Part shown: one piece after another, positions 41,339 to 50,573 of the stretch
Layout: each line of letters begins with the position of its first letter
How positions within the stretch are numbered: the stretch's first letter is position 1
Source: DASQHW01 sp038209365
Lineage (GTDB): Bacteria > Actinomycetota > Acidimicrobiia > IMCC26256 > PALSA-610
Direction: 5' to 3'
Assembly: GCA_038209365.1 (NCBI GenBank)
Contig: JBBQXS010000024.1
Span: forward strand, 1-62,584
DNA: 62,584 bases
Position numbers and translations under genes: made by a program
The notes under the pieces: generated by a model
What the model was told of the DNA's origin: nothing
What the model saw: only the letters and a program-made list of their open reading frames with translations
Databases searched by the model: none

Positions 41339-42247
41339 ATGGACGCTCTTCGTACGCCCGATGACCGATTCGCCTCACTCCCCGACTATCCCTTCACGCC
41401 GCACTACGTCGAGATCGACGACGGCGAGGGCGGGCGGCTCCGCGTGCATCATCTCGACGAAGGCGACCGGAACGGGCCGGTCGTGCTCCTCATGCACGGT
41501 GAGCCATCGTGGAGCTTCCTGTATCGCAAGATGATCCCGATCCTCGCTGACGCGGGTTTTCGCTGTGTCGCCCCGGATCTCGTCGGCTTCGGACGTTCCG
41601 ACAAGCCGGTCAAGCGGACCGATTATTCGTATGCGCGCCACGTCGAATGGGTGCGGAGCGCTGTGTTCGATTGTCTCGACCTCCGCGACGTGACCCTCGT
41701 TGCCCAGGACTGGGGCGGACTCATCGGGTTGCGGATCGTCGGAGAGCACCCCGACCGTTTCGCACGGGTCGTCACCGCGAACACATACCTGCCGTCCGGC
41801 GACACACCCGCCGGTGACGGCTTCATGAGGTGGCAGCGGTTCTCCCAAGAGGTCGAAGACTTCGACGTCGGCGTGATCGTCGGCCTCGGTTGCAATCATG
41901 ACCTTCCGCCCGAAATCGTCGCCGGATACAACGCGCCGTTCCCGGACGATTCGTACAAGGCCGGCGCACGCCAATTCCCGCTGCTCGTTCCCACGACGCC
42001 CGACGATCCCGCCTCGGAGGCCAACCGGAACGCATGGAAGACGTTGCGCTCGTGGACGAAGCCCTTCCTCACCGCGTTCTCCGACAAAGATCCGATCACC
42101 CGCGGCGCGGAACGTGTGTTCCAACGCGACGTCCCGGGCTGCGCGGGCCAACCGCACACGACGATCGAAGGCGGCGGGCATTTCCTGCAAGAGGACTGTG
42201 GCGAGCAACTCGCGCGCGTGGTCGCGCAATGGATGCACGCGAGCTAG
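41339..42247 (+). CDS. Haloalkane dehalogenase, HLD-I type
   Basis: 302 residues, alpha/beta hydrolase. It replaces halide in haloalkanes by hydroxyl. LMHGEPSWSF is the oxyanion segment; the nucleophile is Asp124 in VAQDWGG with halide-binding Trp125; the acid is in FSDKDP (Asp249 or 251) and the base is His281 in GGGHFLQED. The 124/125 numbering matches that of the well-known Xanthobacter enzyme. Trp164 may be the second halide ligand. GAGGA precedes the ATG. Epoxide hydrolase is the closest alternative, but the HGEPSW and QDWGG motifs favour a dehalogenase. Confidence 0.88.
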   Translation: MDALRTPDDRFASLPDYPFTPHYVEIDDGEGGRLRVHHLDEGDRNGPVVLLMHGEPSWSFLYRKMIPILADAGFRCVAPDLVGFGRSDKPVKRTDYSYARHVEWVRSAVFDCLDLRDVTLVAQDWGGLIGLRIVGEHPDRFARVVTANTYLPSGDTPAGDGFMRWQRFSQEVEDFDVGVIVGLGCNHDLPPEIVAGYNAPFPDDSYKAGARQFPLLVPTTPDDPASEANRNAWKTLRSWTKPFLTAFSDKDPITRGAERVFQRDVPGCAGQPHTTIEGGGHFLQEDCGEQLARVVAQWMHAS

Positions 42248-42257
42248 CTTCCACGCG

Positions 42258-42866
42258 GTGAGCGATATTCTCGCGGTGCTCGATGAAGTGCGGGCGATTG
42301 CGCGGACCGGATTGCACTACTGCGACGATGCGTTCGATCGCGCGCGGTACGAACGGCTGTTGGAGCTCGCGGCCCAGGAATACGCCGAGCGCAGCGCGCT
42401 CGACGCACCCGCGGTCCGTGCCCGGTTCGACGCCGAGATCGGGTACCAGACGGCAAGAGTCGGCGCCGACGCCGCGGTGTTCGACGACGACGACCGTTTG
42501 CTGCTCGTTCGACGGGTCGACGACGGCAAGTGGGGATTGATTGCGGGCTGGGTGGAACCCAACGAATCGCCCGCGCAGACCGTGGTGCGCGAGCTCTCCG
42601 AGGAGGCGGGTGTGCGCGGGCGCGTGGATCAACTGGTCGGCGTGTTCTCCCGTCAAGCGTGCGCCGGGGAGCACCCGCACGGGACGGTGTCCATCGTCTA
42701 CCTGTGTTCCATCGTCGGCGGCCAGCTGCAACCGCAGCTCCATGAAGTGCACGAGGTCGCTTGGCGCCTTATCGACGATGTGGATGCCGATGACTGGCAT
42801 GTGAACCACGCGACGCTTGCCCGCGCCTCGCTCGAGGCGAACTGGCACCGGCGCAGTGGCCTCTAA
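42258..42866 (+). CDS. Nudix hydrolase with N-terminal helical domain
   Basis: 202 residues. A helical N-terminal domain (about 1-65, ILAVLDEVRAIARTGLHYCDDAFDRARYERLLELAAQEYA) precedes the Nudix domain. The Nudix box is intact: GWVEPNESPAQTVVRELSEEAGV fits G-x5-E-x7-REUxEExGU. Related proteins hydrolyse nucleoside diphosphate derivatives such as ADP-ribose or NADH-type compounds; specificity is unknown. GTG start 10 bases after the dehalogenase stop; the stop overlaps the next gene. So dehalogenase, Nudix and the M16-like gene may be one transcript. Confidence 0.9.
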   Translation: MSDILAVLDEVRAIARTGLHYCDDAFDRARYERLLELAAQEYAERSALDAPAVRARFDAEIGYQTARVGADAAVFDDDDRLLLVRRVDDGKWGLIAGWVEPNESPAQTVVRELSEEAGVRGRVDQLVGVFSRQACAGEHPHGTVSIVYLCSIVGGQLQPQLHEVHEVAWRLIDDVDADDWHVNHATLARASLEANWHRRSGL

Positions 42867-44367
42867 ACTCAAACGTGTGCGGGCGCACTTCGAGCGGATG
42901 GTGGTCGACGGTGTGCCGGCTTATGTCGGCGACCAACCCGAGCCGGTCACGGCCGGAATCGCGTTCCGGGTCGGTTCGGCCGACGAGTCATTGCTCGAGC
43001 ATGGCCTCACCGCGCTCGTGGCAGAGCTCGCGGCGGTCGACGTCGAAGGGATGAATTGGATCGTCTACGAGACGTCCACGATCTTCTTCACGAGCGGCAC
43101 CGTCTCCGAGGTCGCGAACGCGTTGAGTTCCGTGTGCGCGGCGCTCCTGGCGCTCTCCGAGGACGATCTCATCGATCTCGCGGACACGATCCTCAACGAG
43201 CCCAAGACCAAACCGGTCCAGCCGCCGGTCACGATCCTCGGTGTGCGGTTCGGTGCGCAGAGCTATGGCCTGGGAGGCTTCCCGCGCCTCGGGCTGCTCC
43301 GGACGACCGGACCCAACGTCAGCGACTGGGTCTCGCGCCGGTACAACCGTGCGAACGCCATCGTGTTCTCGACGGCCTCGCTCGGGCAACCGCGGCTCGG
43401 GCTCCCCGCAGGTGAGCGCATGCCGCCGCCCCTGCCGACTCCGACGAACATCTTGTTGCCGGCATGGTGCCCGCAGGACTGGATCGGTCGGGCATGGAAA
43501 CCCTTCGTGTACTTCTCGTCGGTGATGCCCGGCACCGATGCCGCGAAGGTCGCGGATCGTGTCGTCGAGGCCGACATCCGGCGGCGGGCGGAGATGACCA
43601 GCCTGTTGCTCGCCGATCGTGAAGCGAACGTCAATCCGTGGACGGCGGAGTTCGACTACACCGATTTCCGCATCGACGTCGGGCCACGCGTGGATGACGG
43701 CGTCGAGGCGCTGCTGGGAAGCATCGACGACCTCGCCGACTATGCACCCAGCCCCGAGGCCCTCGCGGCGAGCATCGCCGAGTTCGACCGATGGACGAGC
43801 GATCCCTTGGCGACTCCCGGCGTCGGCGCAATGCTCGCCTGGAACGAGCTGCTGACGAATCGGCCGCGCAGTGTCGAGGAGTTCCTGTCCCAGATACACG
43901 CGGTGTCGCGCACCGACGTCGCGGATGTCGTCGGCGCGATGCGCGAGCAAGCGATCGTCGTCGTCCCCGAGGGCGCCGAGCTCATCGATCCGCGCTTTGC
44001 AATGCTCACACCGACAACGGCCCCACCCGTTGTCGGTCTCGCGTACGCCGCGGCAACCGAAGAGGACGACCCCGCCGACAACGCGCGTCTGGTCGTCGGG
44101 GCCGAGGGCGTCACGTTCATCGATGTCGACGAGCAACTCACCGTGCGGTTCCGCGACTGTGTGGCAGCGCTGCGGTTCGCGGACGACGTGTTCATGTTGT
44201 ACGCCGCCGACGGGACGATGATCTCCGTCGCCGCCGCGGAGTGGATCGACGGACGATCGGCATTGGCGCGCGTACGTTTCGGTATCGACCCCGCTCGCAT
44301 CGTCGACGCGAACCCCGAGCAGCCGCTCGGCGCGGTGCAGGTCGTGGGTTCGGACGACTACAACTAG
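42856..44367 (+). CDS. Large protein resembling an M16 (pitrilysin-like) fold without the zinc motif
   Basis: 503 residues. The opening VDGVPAYVGDQPEPVTAGIAFRVGSADESLLEHGLTALVAELA follows the pattern of M16 peptidases, but the HxxEH zinc-binding motif is absent (HGLTALVAEL instead). A second segment around residues 225-330 could be the partner domain. If the resemblance is real this is an inactive, structural M16-like protein. The C-terminal 120 residues look like a separate beta-rich domain (TVRFRDCVAALRFADDVFMLYAADGTMISV). GTG 42856 overlaps the Nudix stop; later GTG 42877 or ATG 42898 are alternatives. Confidence 0.6.
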   Translation: MASKLKRVRAHFERMVVDGVPAYVGDQPEPVTAGIAFRVGSADESLLEHGLTALVAELAAVDVEGMNWIVYETSTIFFTSGTVSEVANALSSVCAALLALSEDDLIDLADTILNEPKTKPVQPPVTILGVRFGAQSYGLGGFPRLGLLRTTGPNVSDWVSRRYNRANAIVFSTASLGQPRLGLPAGERMPPPLPTPTNILLPAWCPQDWIGRAWKPFVYFSSVMPGTDAAKVADRVVEADIRRRAEMTSLLLADREANVNPWTAEFDYTDFRIDVGPRVDDGVEALLGSIDDLADYAPSPEALAASIAEFDRWTSDPLATPGVGAMLAWNELLTNRPRSVEEFLSQIHAVSRTDVADVVGAMREQAIVVVPEGAELIDPRFAMLTPTTAPPVVGLAYAAATEEDDPADNARLVVGAEGVTFIDVDEQLTVRFRDCVAALRFADDVFMLYAADGTMISVAAAEWIDGRSALARVRFGIDPARIVDANPEQPLGAVQVVGSDDYN

Positions 44368-44852
44368 CGCGCGCTGTCGCAGCCGCCGGACGCGCCTGCC
44401 GGGTCGACCTCGACGCTCGAGAGTGCGGAAGCGAGGTTCGCCAGCTGCCGCTCGGTCAACCGGGAGACGAAGTGCTCACGCACACCCCGCAGGTGGGTCG
44501 GCGCGGCGTTGCGAAGCGCCTGCACGCCGGTCGCGGTGATGACCGCGTTCGAGCCCCGGCGATCGGTCGGACACTGCCGTCGTTCGACGAGGCCCGCTCG
44601 GACGAGTCCGTCGATCCGCCGGGTGATCCCGCTCGGCGAAAGGTGCAGGCGCCCCGCGAGCTCGCTCATGCGGAGCGAGCGATCGGGAGCCTCGGAGAGG
44701 TGCACGAGGACCTCGTAGTCGCCGAGTGAGATGCCGTGCGCCGCTTGGAGCTCGTTGTCGAGGGTGGCCAGGAGCCCGGTCGTCGTCTGGATGAGGGCGC
44801 GCCAGGCCTGCATCTCGGGATCGGTCAGCCAGAGCACGGCGGTGTCGCTCAC
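44364..44852 (-). CDS. MarR-family transcriptional regulator
   Basis: 162 residues. The winged helix is intact: ISLGDYEVLVHLSEAPDRSLRMSELAGRLHLSPSGITRRIDGLVRAGLVERRQCPTDRRGSNAVITATG, with the DxRG wing. GTG start 105 bases from the divergent yceI-like gene. Three semi-palindromic copies of TTGCGtcCGCAAG lie in that space around the promoter, the classic layout of a MarR-type autoregulator. Its stop overlaps the stop of the M16-like gene on the other strand. Confidence 0.92.
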   Translation of the reverse strand: MSDTAVLWLTDPEMQAWRALIQTTTGLLATLDNELQAAHGISLGDYEVLVHLSEAPDRSLRMSELAGRLHLSPSGITRRIDGLVRAGLVERRQCPTDRRGSNAVITATGVQALRNAAPTHLRGVREHFVSRLTERQLANLASALSSVEVDPAGASGGCDSAR

Positions 44853-44881
44853 CCGGCGATCTTACCGCTCCCGGAAAGTTT

Positions 44882-44937
44882 CTTGCGTCCGCAAGCATTC
44901 GTGATATAGTTGCGGAAGCAACGTTTGAGTCCGCAAG
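44882..44937 (+). promoter_or_regulatory. YceI promoter with three MarR-type operator repeats
   Basis: -35 TTGCGT (44883-44888), 16-base spacer, -10 TATAGT (44905-44910). Three related 13-mers overlap or follow it: TTGCGTCCGCAAG (44883), TTGCGGAAGCAAC (44910) and TTGAGTCCGCAAG (44925). The first covers the -35 box and the second abuts the -10 box, so a bound MarR dimer would block RNA polymerase. Confidence 0.7.
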
Positions 44938-44957
44938 ATTCTCGCAAGGAGCCCCCC

Positions 44958-45524
44958 ATGGCCAGTACCGAAGTTCAGCGAGGCGTCCAGAACATCCCCG
45001 ACGCCGGCACGTACGCGCTCGACCCGACGCACTCGTACGTCGCGTTCACCGCGCGGCACCTGATGGTGACCAAGGTGCGCGGTCGCTTCCCCGTCACTGA
45101 GGGCCGATTGGTGATCAGCGAGGACGCGAACCAGTCGTCCGTCGAAGCCACCATCGACGTCTCCGCGGTCGAGAGCGGCGACCCCAAGCGCGACGAGCAC
45201 CTGCGCTCGGCCGACTTCTTCGACACCGAGAACCACCGCTTCGCAACGTTCCGCTCCACGAGCGTCGAGAACCGAGGCGACGGCGAGTTCACACTCCACG
45301 GTGACCTGACGATTCGCGGCGTGACCCGCCCCGTCTCGTTGAAGGGTGAGTACCTCGGCACGCAGGTATCGCCCTGGGGCGACACCCGAGTCGGCTTCAG
45401 CGCCGAGGCCGACGTCAGCCGCAAGGAGTGGGGTCTCGAGTGGAACCTCGCCTTGGAGACCGGCGGCGTCGTCGTAGGCGACAAGATCAAGCTCGTGATC
45501 GACGCGGAGTGGATCCGCAACTAA
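44958..45524 (+). CDS. YceI-family lipid-binding protein
   Basis: 188 residues: GTYALDPTHSYVAFTARHLMVTKVRGRFPVTEG, then ATIDVSAVESGDPKRDEHLRSADFFDTENH and FTLHGDLTIRGVTRPVSLKGEYLG, all diagnostic for the YceI lipocalin-like barrel, which binds isoprenoid or fatty ligands. No signal peptide, so it is cytoplasmic here. AAGGA precedes ATG 44958. The divergent MarR gene and its operators indicate induced expression, perhaps by an organic acid or oxidant. Confidence 0.94.
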   Translation: MASTEVQRGVQNIPDAGTYALDPTHSYVAFTARHLMVTKVRGRFPVTEGRLVISEDANQSSVEATIDVSAVESGDPKRDEHLRSADFFDTENHRFATFRSTSVENRGDGEFTLHGDLTIRGVTRPVSLKGEYLGTQVSPWGDTRVGFSAEADVSRKEWGLEWNLALETGGVVVGDKIKLVIDAEWIRN

Positions 45525-45582
45525 GGAGTCGCGCGTCCGCGCAGCAGCGCGTCGGGATCGCGCATCGTGCAACTATTGCGCG

Positions 45583-47856
45583 ATGACCGATCTCGACGCG
45601 CTGCTGGCGCGTATGACCCTCGACGAGAAGCTCGCGCAGCTCGGCTGCGTGTGGTGCAGCGCGCTGATCCGAGACGACGATTTCTCGCCCGGCGCGGCTG
45701 ATCGCTGGTTGGCACACGGCATTGGTGAGATCACGAGGATCGGCGCGACGACCGGCTTGCAGTCGCGCGAGCGGGCCGCATTCGCCAACGCGATCCAGCG
45801 CTATCTCGTCGAGCACACCCGCCTCGGCATCCCGGCGATCGTGCACGAGGAGAGCACCGCGGGCCTGTGCGCACGCGACGCGACGCAATTCCCGCAGGCG
45901 ATCGGGCTCGCCTCGGCGTGGGATCCCGAGCTGATCGAGCGCATCGGCGCGGTCATCCGAGAGCAGATGGTTGCCACCGGCGCTCGCCACACGCTGGCGC
46001 CGGTCCTGGACGTCGCTCGGGACGCCCGCTGGGGTCGGGTGGAGGAGACCTACGGCGAGTCGCCCTACCTCGTGAGCCGTCTCGGCGTCGCCTACGTGCG
46101 CGGGGTGCAGGGCGACCTCCGCAACGGCGTGGCCGCGACCGGCAAGCACTTCCTCGGGTACGCGATGTCCGAGGGTGGCATGAACCATGCGCCCGTGCAC
46201 TTCGGACCGCGTGAGCTCCGCGAGGTGTACGCCGAGCCGTTTCGCGCGGCGATCGCGGAAGCCGGCCTGTCGACCGTCATGAACTCGTATTCGTCGGTCG
46301 ACGGCCTGCCGTGTGGCGCGTCGCGCGCGATTCTCGACGACCTCCTACGTGGCGAGCTCGGCTTCCAAGGCGCGGTCGTCGCGGACTACTCCACGACCGA
46401 GCTGCTGATGACCCACCACCGCGTCGCGGGGACGAAAGGCGAGGCCGCGCAGCGCGCCCTCGAGGCGGGATTGGACATGGAGCTGCCTCAGCTCGACTGC
46501 TACGGGACGCCACTGAAGGCGCTCGTGGACGCCGGGAAGGTCGACGTGGCGCTGGTCGATCGGTCGGTGCGGCGTGTGCTGAGACTGAAGGACCAACTCG
46601 GACTGTTCGATGATCCGTTCGTCGACGAAGGCGCATCCGAGCGCGCCTATGCCCGCGCCTCGGATCGGGCGCTCGCGCACGAAGCCGCCGTGAAGTCGCT
46701 CGTGCTGCTCCGCAACGATGGCGCGCTCCCCCTTGTGGCCGACGCGCGCGTTGCCGTGATCGGTCCCGGCGCGGACGATGTGCGGCTCCTCCAGGGCGAT
46801 TACTCCTATCCCGCACACACCGAGATCATGCAGCCCCGCGACGATTCGGGAAGCCTCGTCGAGGCGCGCGGGCGATTCGCCGCCGGTCCGTACTACCCGG
46901 AATCGGTGACGCCGCTCGCGGGCATCCGGGCAATTGCGCGTGCGGTCACTTACGTCAAGGGCTGCGGGATCCGCAGCACTGACACCTCGGGCATTTCCGA
47001 GGCGGTTGCCATCGCGCGAGACGCGGACGTCGCGGTGTGCGTCGTCGGCGGACGCTCAGGCCTGATGCCGAACTGTACGAGCGGAGAGTTCCGTGATGTC
47101 ACCGATCTCGCGTTGCCGGGCGTGCAGCAACAACTCGTCGAAGCCGTGGTCGCTTGCGGCACGCCGACGATCGTCGTCGTGGTCAGCGGCCGCGCCCATG
47201 CCCTCGGGTGGATCGCCGAGCACGCAGCGGCGTTGCTGTACGCGTGGCTTCCGGGCGAGCAGGGCGGCGCGGCCATCGCGGACATCGTGTATGGCCTCGC
47301 ATCGCCGTCGGGTCGCCTGCCGATCTCGTTGCCGCGCGCGGCCGGTCAGGTGCCGGTGCACCACGACGCCCGCGCCGGTGGTGGTCGCAGCATGATCTAC
47401 GGCGACTACGTCGACGCTGCCGCCTCTCCGCTCTATCCGTTCGGCTTCGGGCTCTCGTACACCACGTTCACGTACACGGATCTCCGCACGGACGACGCAG
47501 TCCGTACGGACGAGGGCTTCGAGGTGCGACTGCGTGTCACGAACACCGGAGCTCGGGCCGGAACCGAGATCGTGCAGCTGTACATCCGCGACGAGGTCGC
47601 GCGCGTGGCGCGTCCGAACCGGCAGCTCGCAGGGTTCGCGCGGGTAGACCTCGCGCCCGGAGAATCTTCGACCGTGCGGTTCACCGTCGACCCCACGGTG
47701 CTCGCGTACTACGACGAGGAGATGCATCTCGTGATCGAACCCGGCACAGTGCGAGTCATGGCCGGTGATCTCGAAGCAACGTTGTATGTCGACGGTCCCG
47801 AGCGCGAGATCGCGCCGAACGACCGGCGACCGACCGCGGTCGAGATCGAGCAGTGA
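45583..47856 (+). CDS. Glycoside hydrolase family 3 (beta-glucosidase/xylosidase type)
   Basis: 757 residues without a signal peptide. Domain order: GH3 N-terminal barrel (MTLDEKLAQLG; LAPVLDVARDARWGRVEETYGESPYL; GKHFLGY), the nucleophile region GFQGAVVADYSTTELL with Asp in ADY, then the GH3 C-terminal alpha/beta domain (VKSLVLLRNDGALPL; FGFGLSYTTF) and a fibronectin-III-like end (TNTGARAGTEIVQLYI). Exo-acting beta-glycosidase; sugar specificity unknown. The stop overlaps the next start (GTGA), so it heads a five-gene unit running to 51325. Confidence 0.94.
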   Translation: MTDLDALLARMTLDEKLAQLGCVWCSALIRDDDFSPGAADRWLAHGIGEITRIGATTGLQSRERAAFANAIQRYLVEHTRLGIPAIVHEESTAGLCARDATQFPQAIGLASAWDPELIERIGAVIREQMVATGARHTLAPVLDVARDARWGRVEETYGESPYLVSRLGVAYVRGVQGDLRNGVAATGKHFLGYAMSEGGMNHAPVHFGPRELREVYAEPFRAAIAEAGLSTVMNSYSSVDGLPCGASRAILDDLLRGELGFQGAVVADYSTTELLMTHHRVAGTKGEAAQRALEAGLDMELPQLDCYGTPLKALVDAGKVDVALVDRSVRRVLRLKDQLGLFDDPFVDEGASERAYARASDRALAHEAAVKSLVLLRNDGALPLVADARVAVIGPGADDVRLLQGDYSYPAHTEIMQPRDDSGSLVEARGRFAAGPYYPESVTPLAGIRAIARAVTYVKGCGIRSTDTSGISEAVAIARDADVAVCVVGGRSGLMPNCTSGEFRDVTDLALPGVQQQLVEAVVACGTPTIVVVVSGRAHALGWIAEHAAALLYAWLPGEQGGAAIADIVYGLASPSGRLPISLPRAAGQVPVHHDARAGGGRSMIYGDYVDAAASPLYPFGFGLSYTTFTYTDLRTDDAVRTDEGFEVRLRVTNTGARAGTEIVQLYIRDEVARVARPNRQLAGFARVDLAPGESSTVRFTVDPTVLAYYDEEMHLVIEPGTVRVMAGDLEATLYVDGPEREIAPNDRRPTAVEIEQ

Positions 47857-48854
47857 CCTCGACGCTCCCGTCCACGATGTATACCGATCCGTCGGTGTAC
47901 GAACACGAGCGCCACTCGATCTTCGGGCGCCAGTGGCAACTCGCAGGCTTCCGCGCGCAGCTGCGAGAACCGGGCGAGTACGTGCGTTACGACTTCGCGG
48001 GGTGGACGATCGTCGTCGTCGTGCAGGACGACGGCGCGTTGCGCGCCTTCCACAACGTCTGCCGCCATCGCGCGGGTCCGCTGGTGACCGACGATCGCGG
48101 AAGCGGCGGGAGCCTCGTATGCCGGTATCACGGTTGGGCGTACGCACTGGATGGGCGACTCCGTTCTGCGCGCGACTTCGGAGACGACGTCCTCGACCGC
48201 GACGCGTTCGGGCTCATCGAGGTGCGCGTCGACGAGTGGCGCGGCCTCGTGTTCGTCAATCTCCACGACGAAGCGCCTGCGTTGAGCGAAGACCACGGCG
48301 CGTTCTTCGAGGCAGTGGCTCACGAACCGCTCGAGACGTTCTCCTACAGCCACCGGTTGGTGCACCGCGTCGCCGCGAATTGGAAGGTCTACTGCGACAA
48401 CTACGGCGAGGGATACCACGTGCCATTGGTGCACCCGGAGCTGAACCGGGAGATCGTCGCCAAGGAGTATCGCGTCGAGGTGGGCGACCATTTCTGCGAG
48501 CACTCGGCGCCGGCCCGCGATGGCGCGATCAACACCGGCAGGTGGCTGTGGCGATACCCGAACCTCGCGCTCAATGTGTATCCGCGGGGGATGAACGTCG
48601 AGCGGTTCGTTCCCGACGGTCCCTCGGACACGTACGTCGTGTACGACTACTTCTTCGCTGATCTCGACGCCATCAACGAGAACGCCGAGGTCGTACGGCT
48701 CGGGTGCGGCATCCTGGACGAGGACCGCGCGATCTGCGAAGCGGTGCAGCGGAACCTGGAGACGGGCATCTACGACACCGGCGTGCTGAGCCCACGTCAC
48801 GAGAACGGCGTGGCCGCGTTCCAGCAGTGGGTGCGGGAGTCGCTCGGGGCTTAG
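47853..48854 (+). CDS. Rieske non-heme iron oxygenase, alpha-subunit type
   Basis: 333 residues. The N-terminal Rieske domain has CRHRAG...CRYHGWAY as [2Fe-2S] ligands. The C-terminal catalytic domain has WKVYCDNYGEGYHVPLVH with the bridging Asp and the two iron His. Such oxygenases hydroxylate or demethylate aromatic, quaternary-ammonium or sterol-like compounds. It is shorter than ring-hydroxylating dioxygenases and no beta subunit or reductase is adjacent. GTG start inside the GH3 stop (GTGA). Its company with a glycosidase and an amidohydrolase suggests attack on a glycosylated aromatic; that is inference. Confidence 0.9.
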   Translation: MTSTLPSTMYTDPSVYEHERHSIFGRQWQLAGFRAQLREPGEYVRYDFAGWTIVVVVQDDGALRAFHNVCRHRAGPLVTDDRGSGGSLVCRYHGWAYALDGRLRSARDFGDDVLDRDAFGLIEVRVDEWRGLVFVNLHDEAPALSEDHGAFFEAVAHEPLETFSYSHRLVHRVAANWKVYCDNYGEGYHVPLVHPELNREIVAKEYRVEVGDHFCEHSAPARDGAINTGRWLWRYPNLALNVYPRGMNVERFVPDGPSDTYVVYDYFFADLDAINENAEVVRLGCGILDEDRAICEAVQRNLETGIYDTGVLSPRHENGVAAFQQWVRESLGA

Positions 48855-48876
48855 CCTGGGGACGTCCGGAGGCGAA

Positions 48877-50115
48877 ATGGCTGACACGATCAAGCTCAAC
48901 TGGCGGAAGAGCGAGACCCACGGGCTCGACGACGACCCCGCACCTCGGGCGATCCACTACACGTTGTTCTCGACCGACGACCATCTCGTCGAGCCGCCGG
49001 ACATGTTCGAGGGCCGGCTGCCCGGAAACATGCAGGAGGACGCGCCACGGGTCGTCGAGACCGAAGAGGGCCACGAGGTGTGGCACTTCGACGGGAAGAT
49101 CTTCTTCCAGGTGGGGCTCAACGCGGTGGTCGGACGCAAGCGCGAGGACTGGAAGGTCGAGCCGACACGCTTCAACGAGATGCGAACGGGGTGCTACGAC
49201 ATCGACGCGCGCATCCGCGACATGGACATCAACGGCGTATGGGCGTCGGTCAACTTTCCCTCGCAGATCACCGGGTTCTGCGGTTCGGTGTTCTCACGTT
49301 GCAGCAATCGCGACCTCGGCCTGGCGGTGACGCAGGCGTGGAACGACTGGTTCCACGACGTCTGGTACTCCGCCTATCCCGAAAGAATCGTCCCGATGGG
49401 GATCACCTATCTCGCCGATCCCGACGAGGGCGCAAGGGAGATCCGGCGCAACGCGGCACGCGGGTTCACTGCAGTGACGTTGCCCGAGATGCCGCACCGC
49501 ATCGGGATGGAGCCGATCTTCTCGCCGTGGTGGGACCCGATCATCGAGGCGTGCGCAGACACCGGGACGGTGATCTGCCTGCACGTCGGCTCGACGGGTG
49601 TCGCGGACATGCCGAAAGGCGCTCCGATGGTGCCGCTCGGCGCGACGTTGTTCGGTCAGCTCTCGCTGAGCGCGTGCGCGGAGTGGTTGTGGTCGGGGTA
49701 CGCGGTGAAACATCCCGACCTGAAGATCATCATGAGCGAAGGCGGGATCGGCTGGGTTGCGATGCTGCACGATCGTCTCGAGAACATCGTCGACCGGTCG
49801 GGCTACGGCGACTACTTCCCGGGTGATCTCCGGCCCGCCGAAGTGCTGCACCGGAACTTCTGGTTCGCGACGATCGACGACCCGTCGACGCTGTCGACAC
49901 GCGACGCCATCGGTGTCGACCACATCACCTTCGAATCGGATTACCCCCACGGTGACGGCACCTGGCCCGACACACAACGCGTGTTCGCCGAAGTCTTCGG
50001 CGGACTCTCCGACGACGAGGTCGCGCGGATCAGCCACGAGAACGCCGCGAAGTTGTTCCGACATCCGTTGCCCCCGCCCGGCAATCCCCATGCCGTAGGA
50101 GTACGAACGAGATGA
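48877..50115 (+). CDS. Amidohydrolase-2 family metal-dependent hydrolase
   Basis: 412 residues of the ACMSD-like amidohydrolase-2 barrel: STDDHLVEPPDMF near the N-terminus, CLHVGSTG, IIMSEGGIGWVAMLHDRLE, and ESDYPHGDGTWPD with the final metal Asp. Members decarboxylate or hydrolyse aromatic acids and ring-cleavage products. 22 bases after the Rieske oxygenase gene, and its stop overlaps the next start (ATGA). The pairing with a Rieske oxygenase fits consecutive steps of a catabolic route. Confidence 0.9.
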   Translation: MADTIKLNWRKSETHGLDDDPAPRAIHYTLFSTDDHLVEPPDMFEGRLPGNMQEDAPRVVETEEGHEVWHFDGKIFFQVGLNAVVGRKREDWKVEPTRFNEMRTGCYDIDARIRDMDINGVWASVNFPSQITGFCGSVFSRCSNRDLGLAVTQAWNDWFHDVWYSAYPERIVPMGITYLADPDEGAREIRRNAARGFTAVTLPEMPHRIGMEPIFSPWWDPIIEACADTGTVICLHVGSTGVADMPKGAPMVPLGATLFGQLSLSACAEWLWSGYAVKHPDLKIIMSEGGIGWVAMLHDRLENIVDRSGYGDYFPGDLRPAEVLHRNFWFATIDDPSTLSTRDAIGVDHITFESDYPHGDGTWPDTQRVFAEVFGGLSDDEVARISHENAAKLFRHPLPPPGNPHAVGVRTR

Positions 50116-50573
50116 GCGAATACGACGATCTTCTGCTCGACGCGTACAAAGGCGAGCTCTTCGGGGACGCGTTCTTCGGTACGCTCGCCGACGCGCAGCC
50201 CGACGCCGACCGCCGCGAGAAGTTGCGCACGTTGCAGACCGTCGAAGCTCGCACCGCGACCACGCTGCGCCGACTCGTCGCCAACGCCGGCCTGCACACC
50301 GATCCGGCGGTGTCGCGGCAGGAAGGCGCGCAGCTCGCGGCCGGGATCGATCCCGAGAACTGGGAGGAACTGCTGCGCGGGCTGCGCGACGCGCTCCCCC
50401 AGTTCCTCGAGAAGTTCGTCCGGCTGCGCGACATCGCACGCACACCGACCGATCCCGCGCTCGACGCTCTCGTGAATCACGAACGCGCCATCGAACGGTT
50501 CGCCGAGCTGGAGCTGGCGGGCGACAAGAAGTCGCTGAAACCGCTCGAGGATCACCTGCGCCGACCCGCGTGA
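50112..50573 (+). CDS. Conserved-looking helical protein of unknown function
   Basis: 153 residues, almost entirely helical: YDDLLLDAYKGELFGDAFFGTLADAQPDADRREKLRTLQTVEARTATTLRRLVANAG, later NHERAIERFAELELAGDKKSLKPLEDHLRR. The spacing of Glu and His residues recalls ferritin-like four-helix bundles, but no complete E-x2-H pair is clear. ATGA overlap with the amidohydrolase and GTGA overlap with iolB make it an integral part of the operon. Confidence 0.75.
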   Translation: MSEYDDLLLDAYKGELFGDAFFGTLADAQPDADRREKLRTLQTVEARTATTLRRLVANAGLHTDPAVSRQEGAQLAAGIDPENWEELLRGLRDALPQFLEKFVRLRDIARTPTDPALDALVNHERAIERFAELELAGDKKSLKPLEDHLRRPA

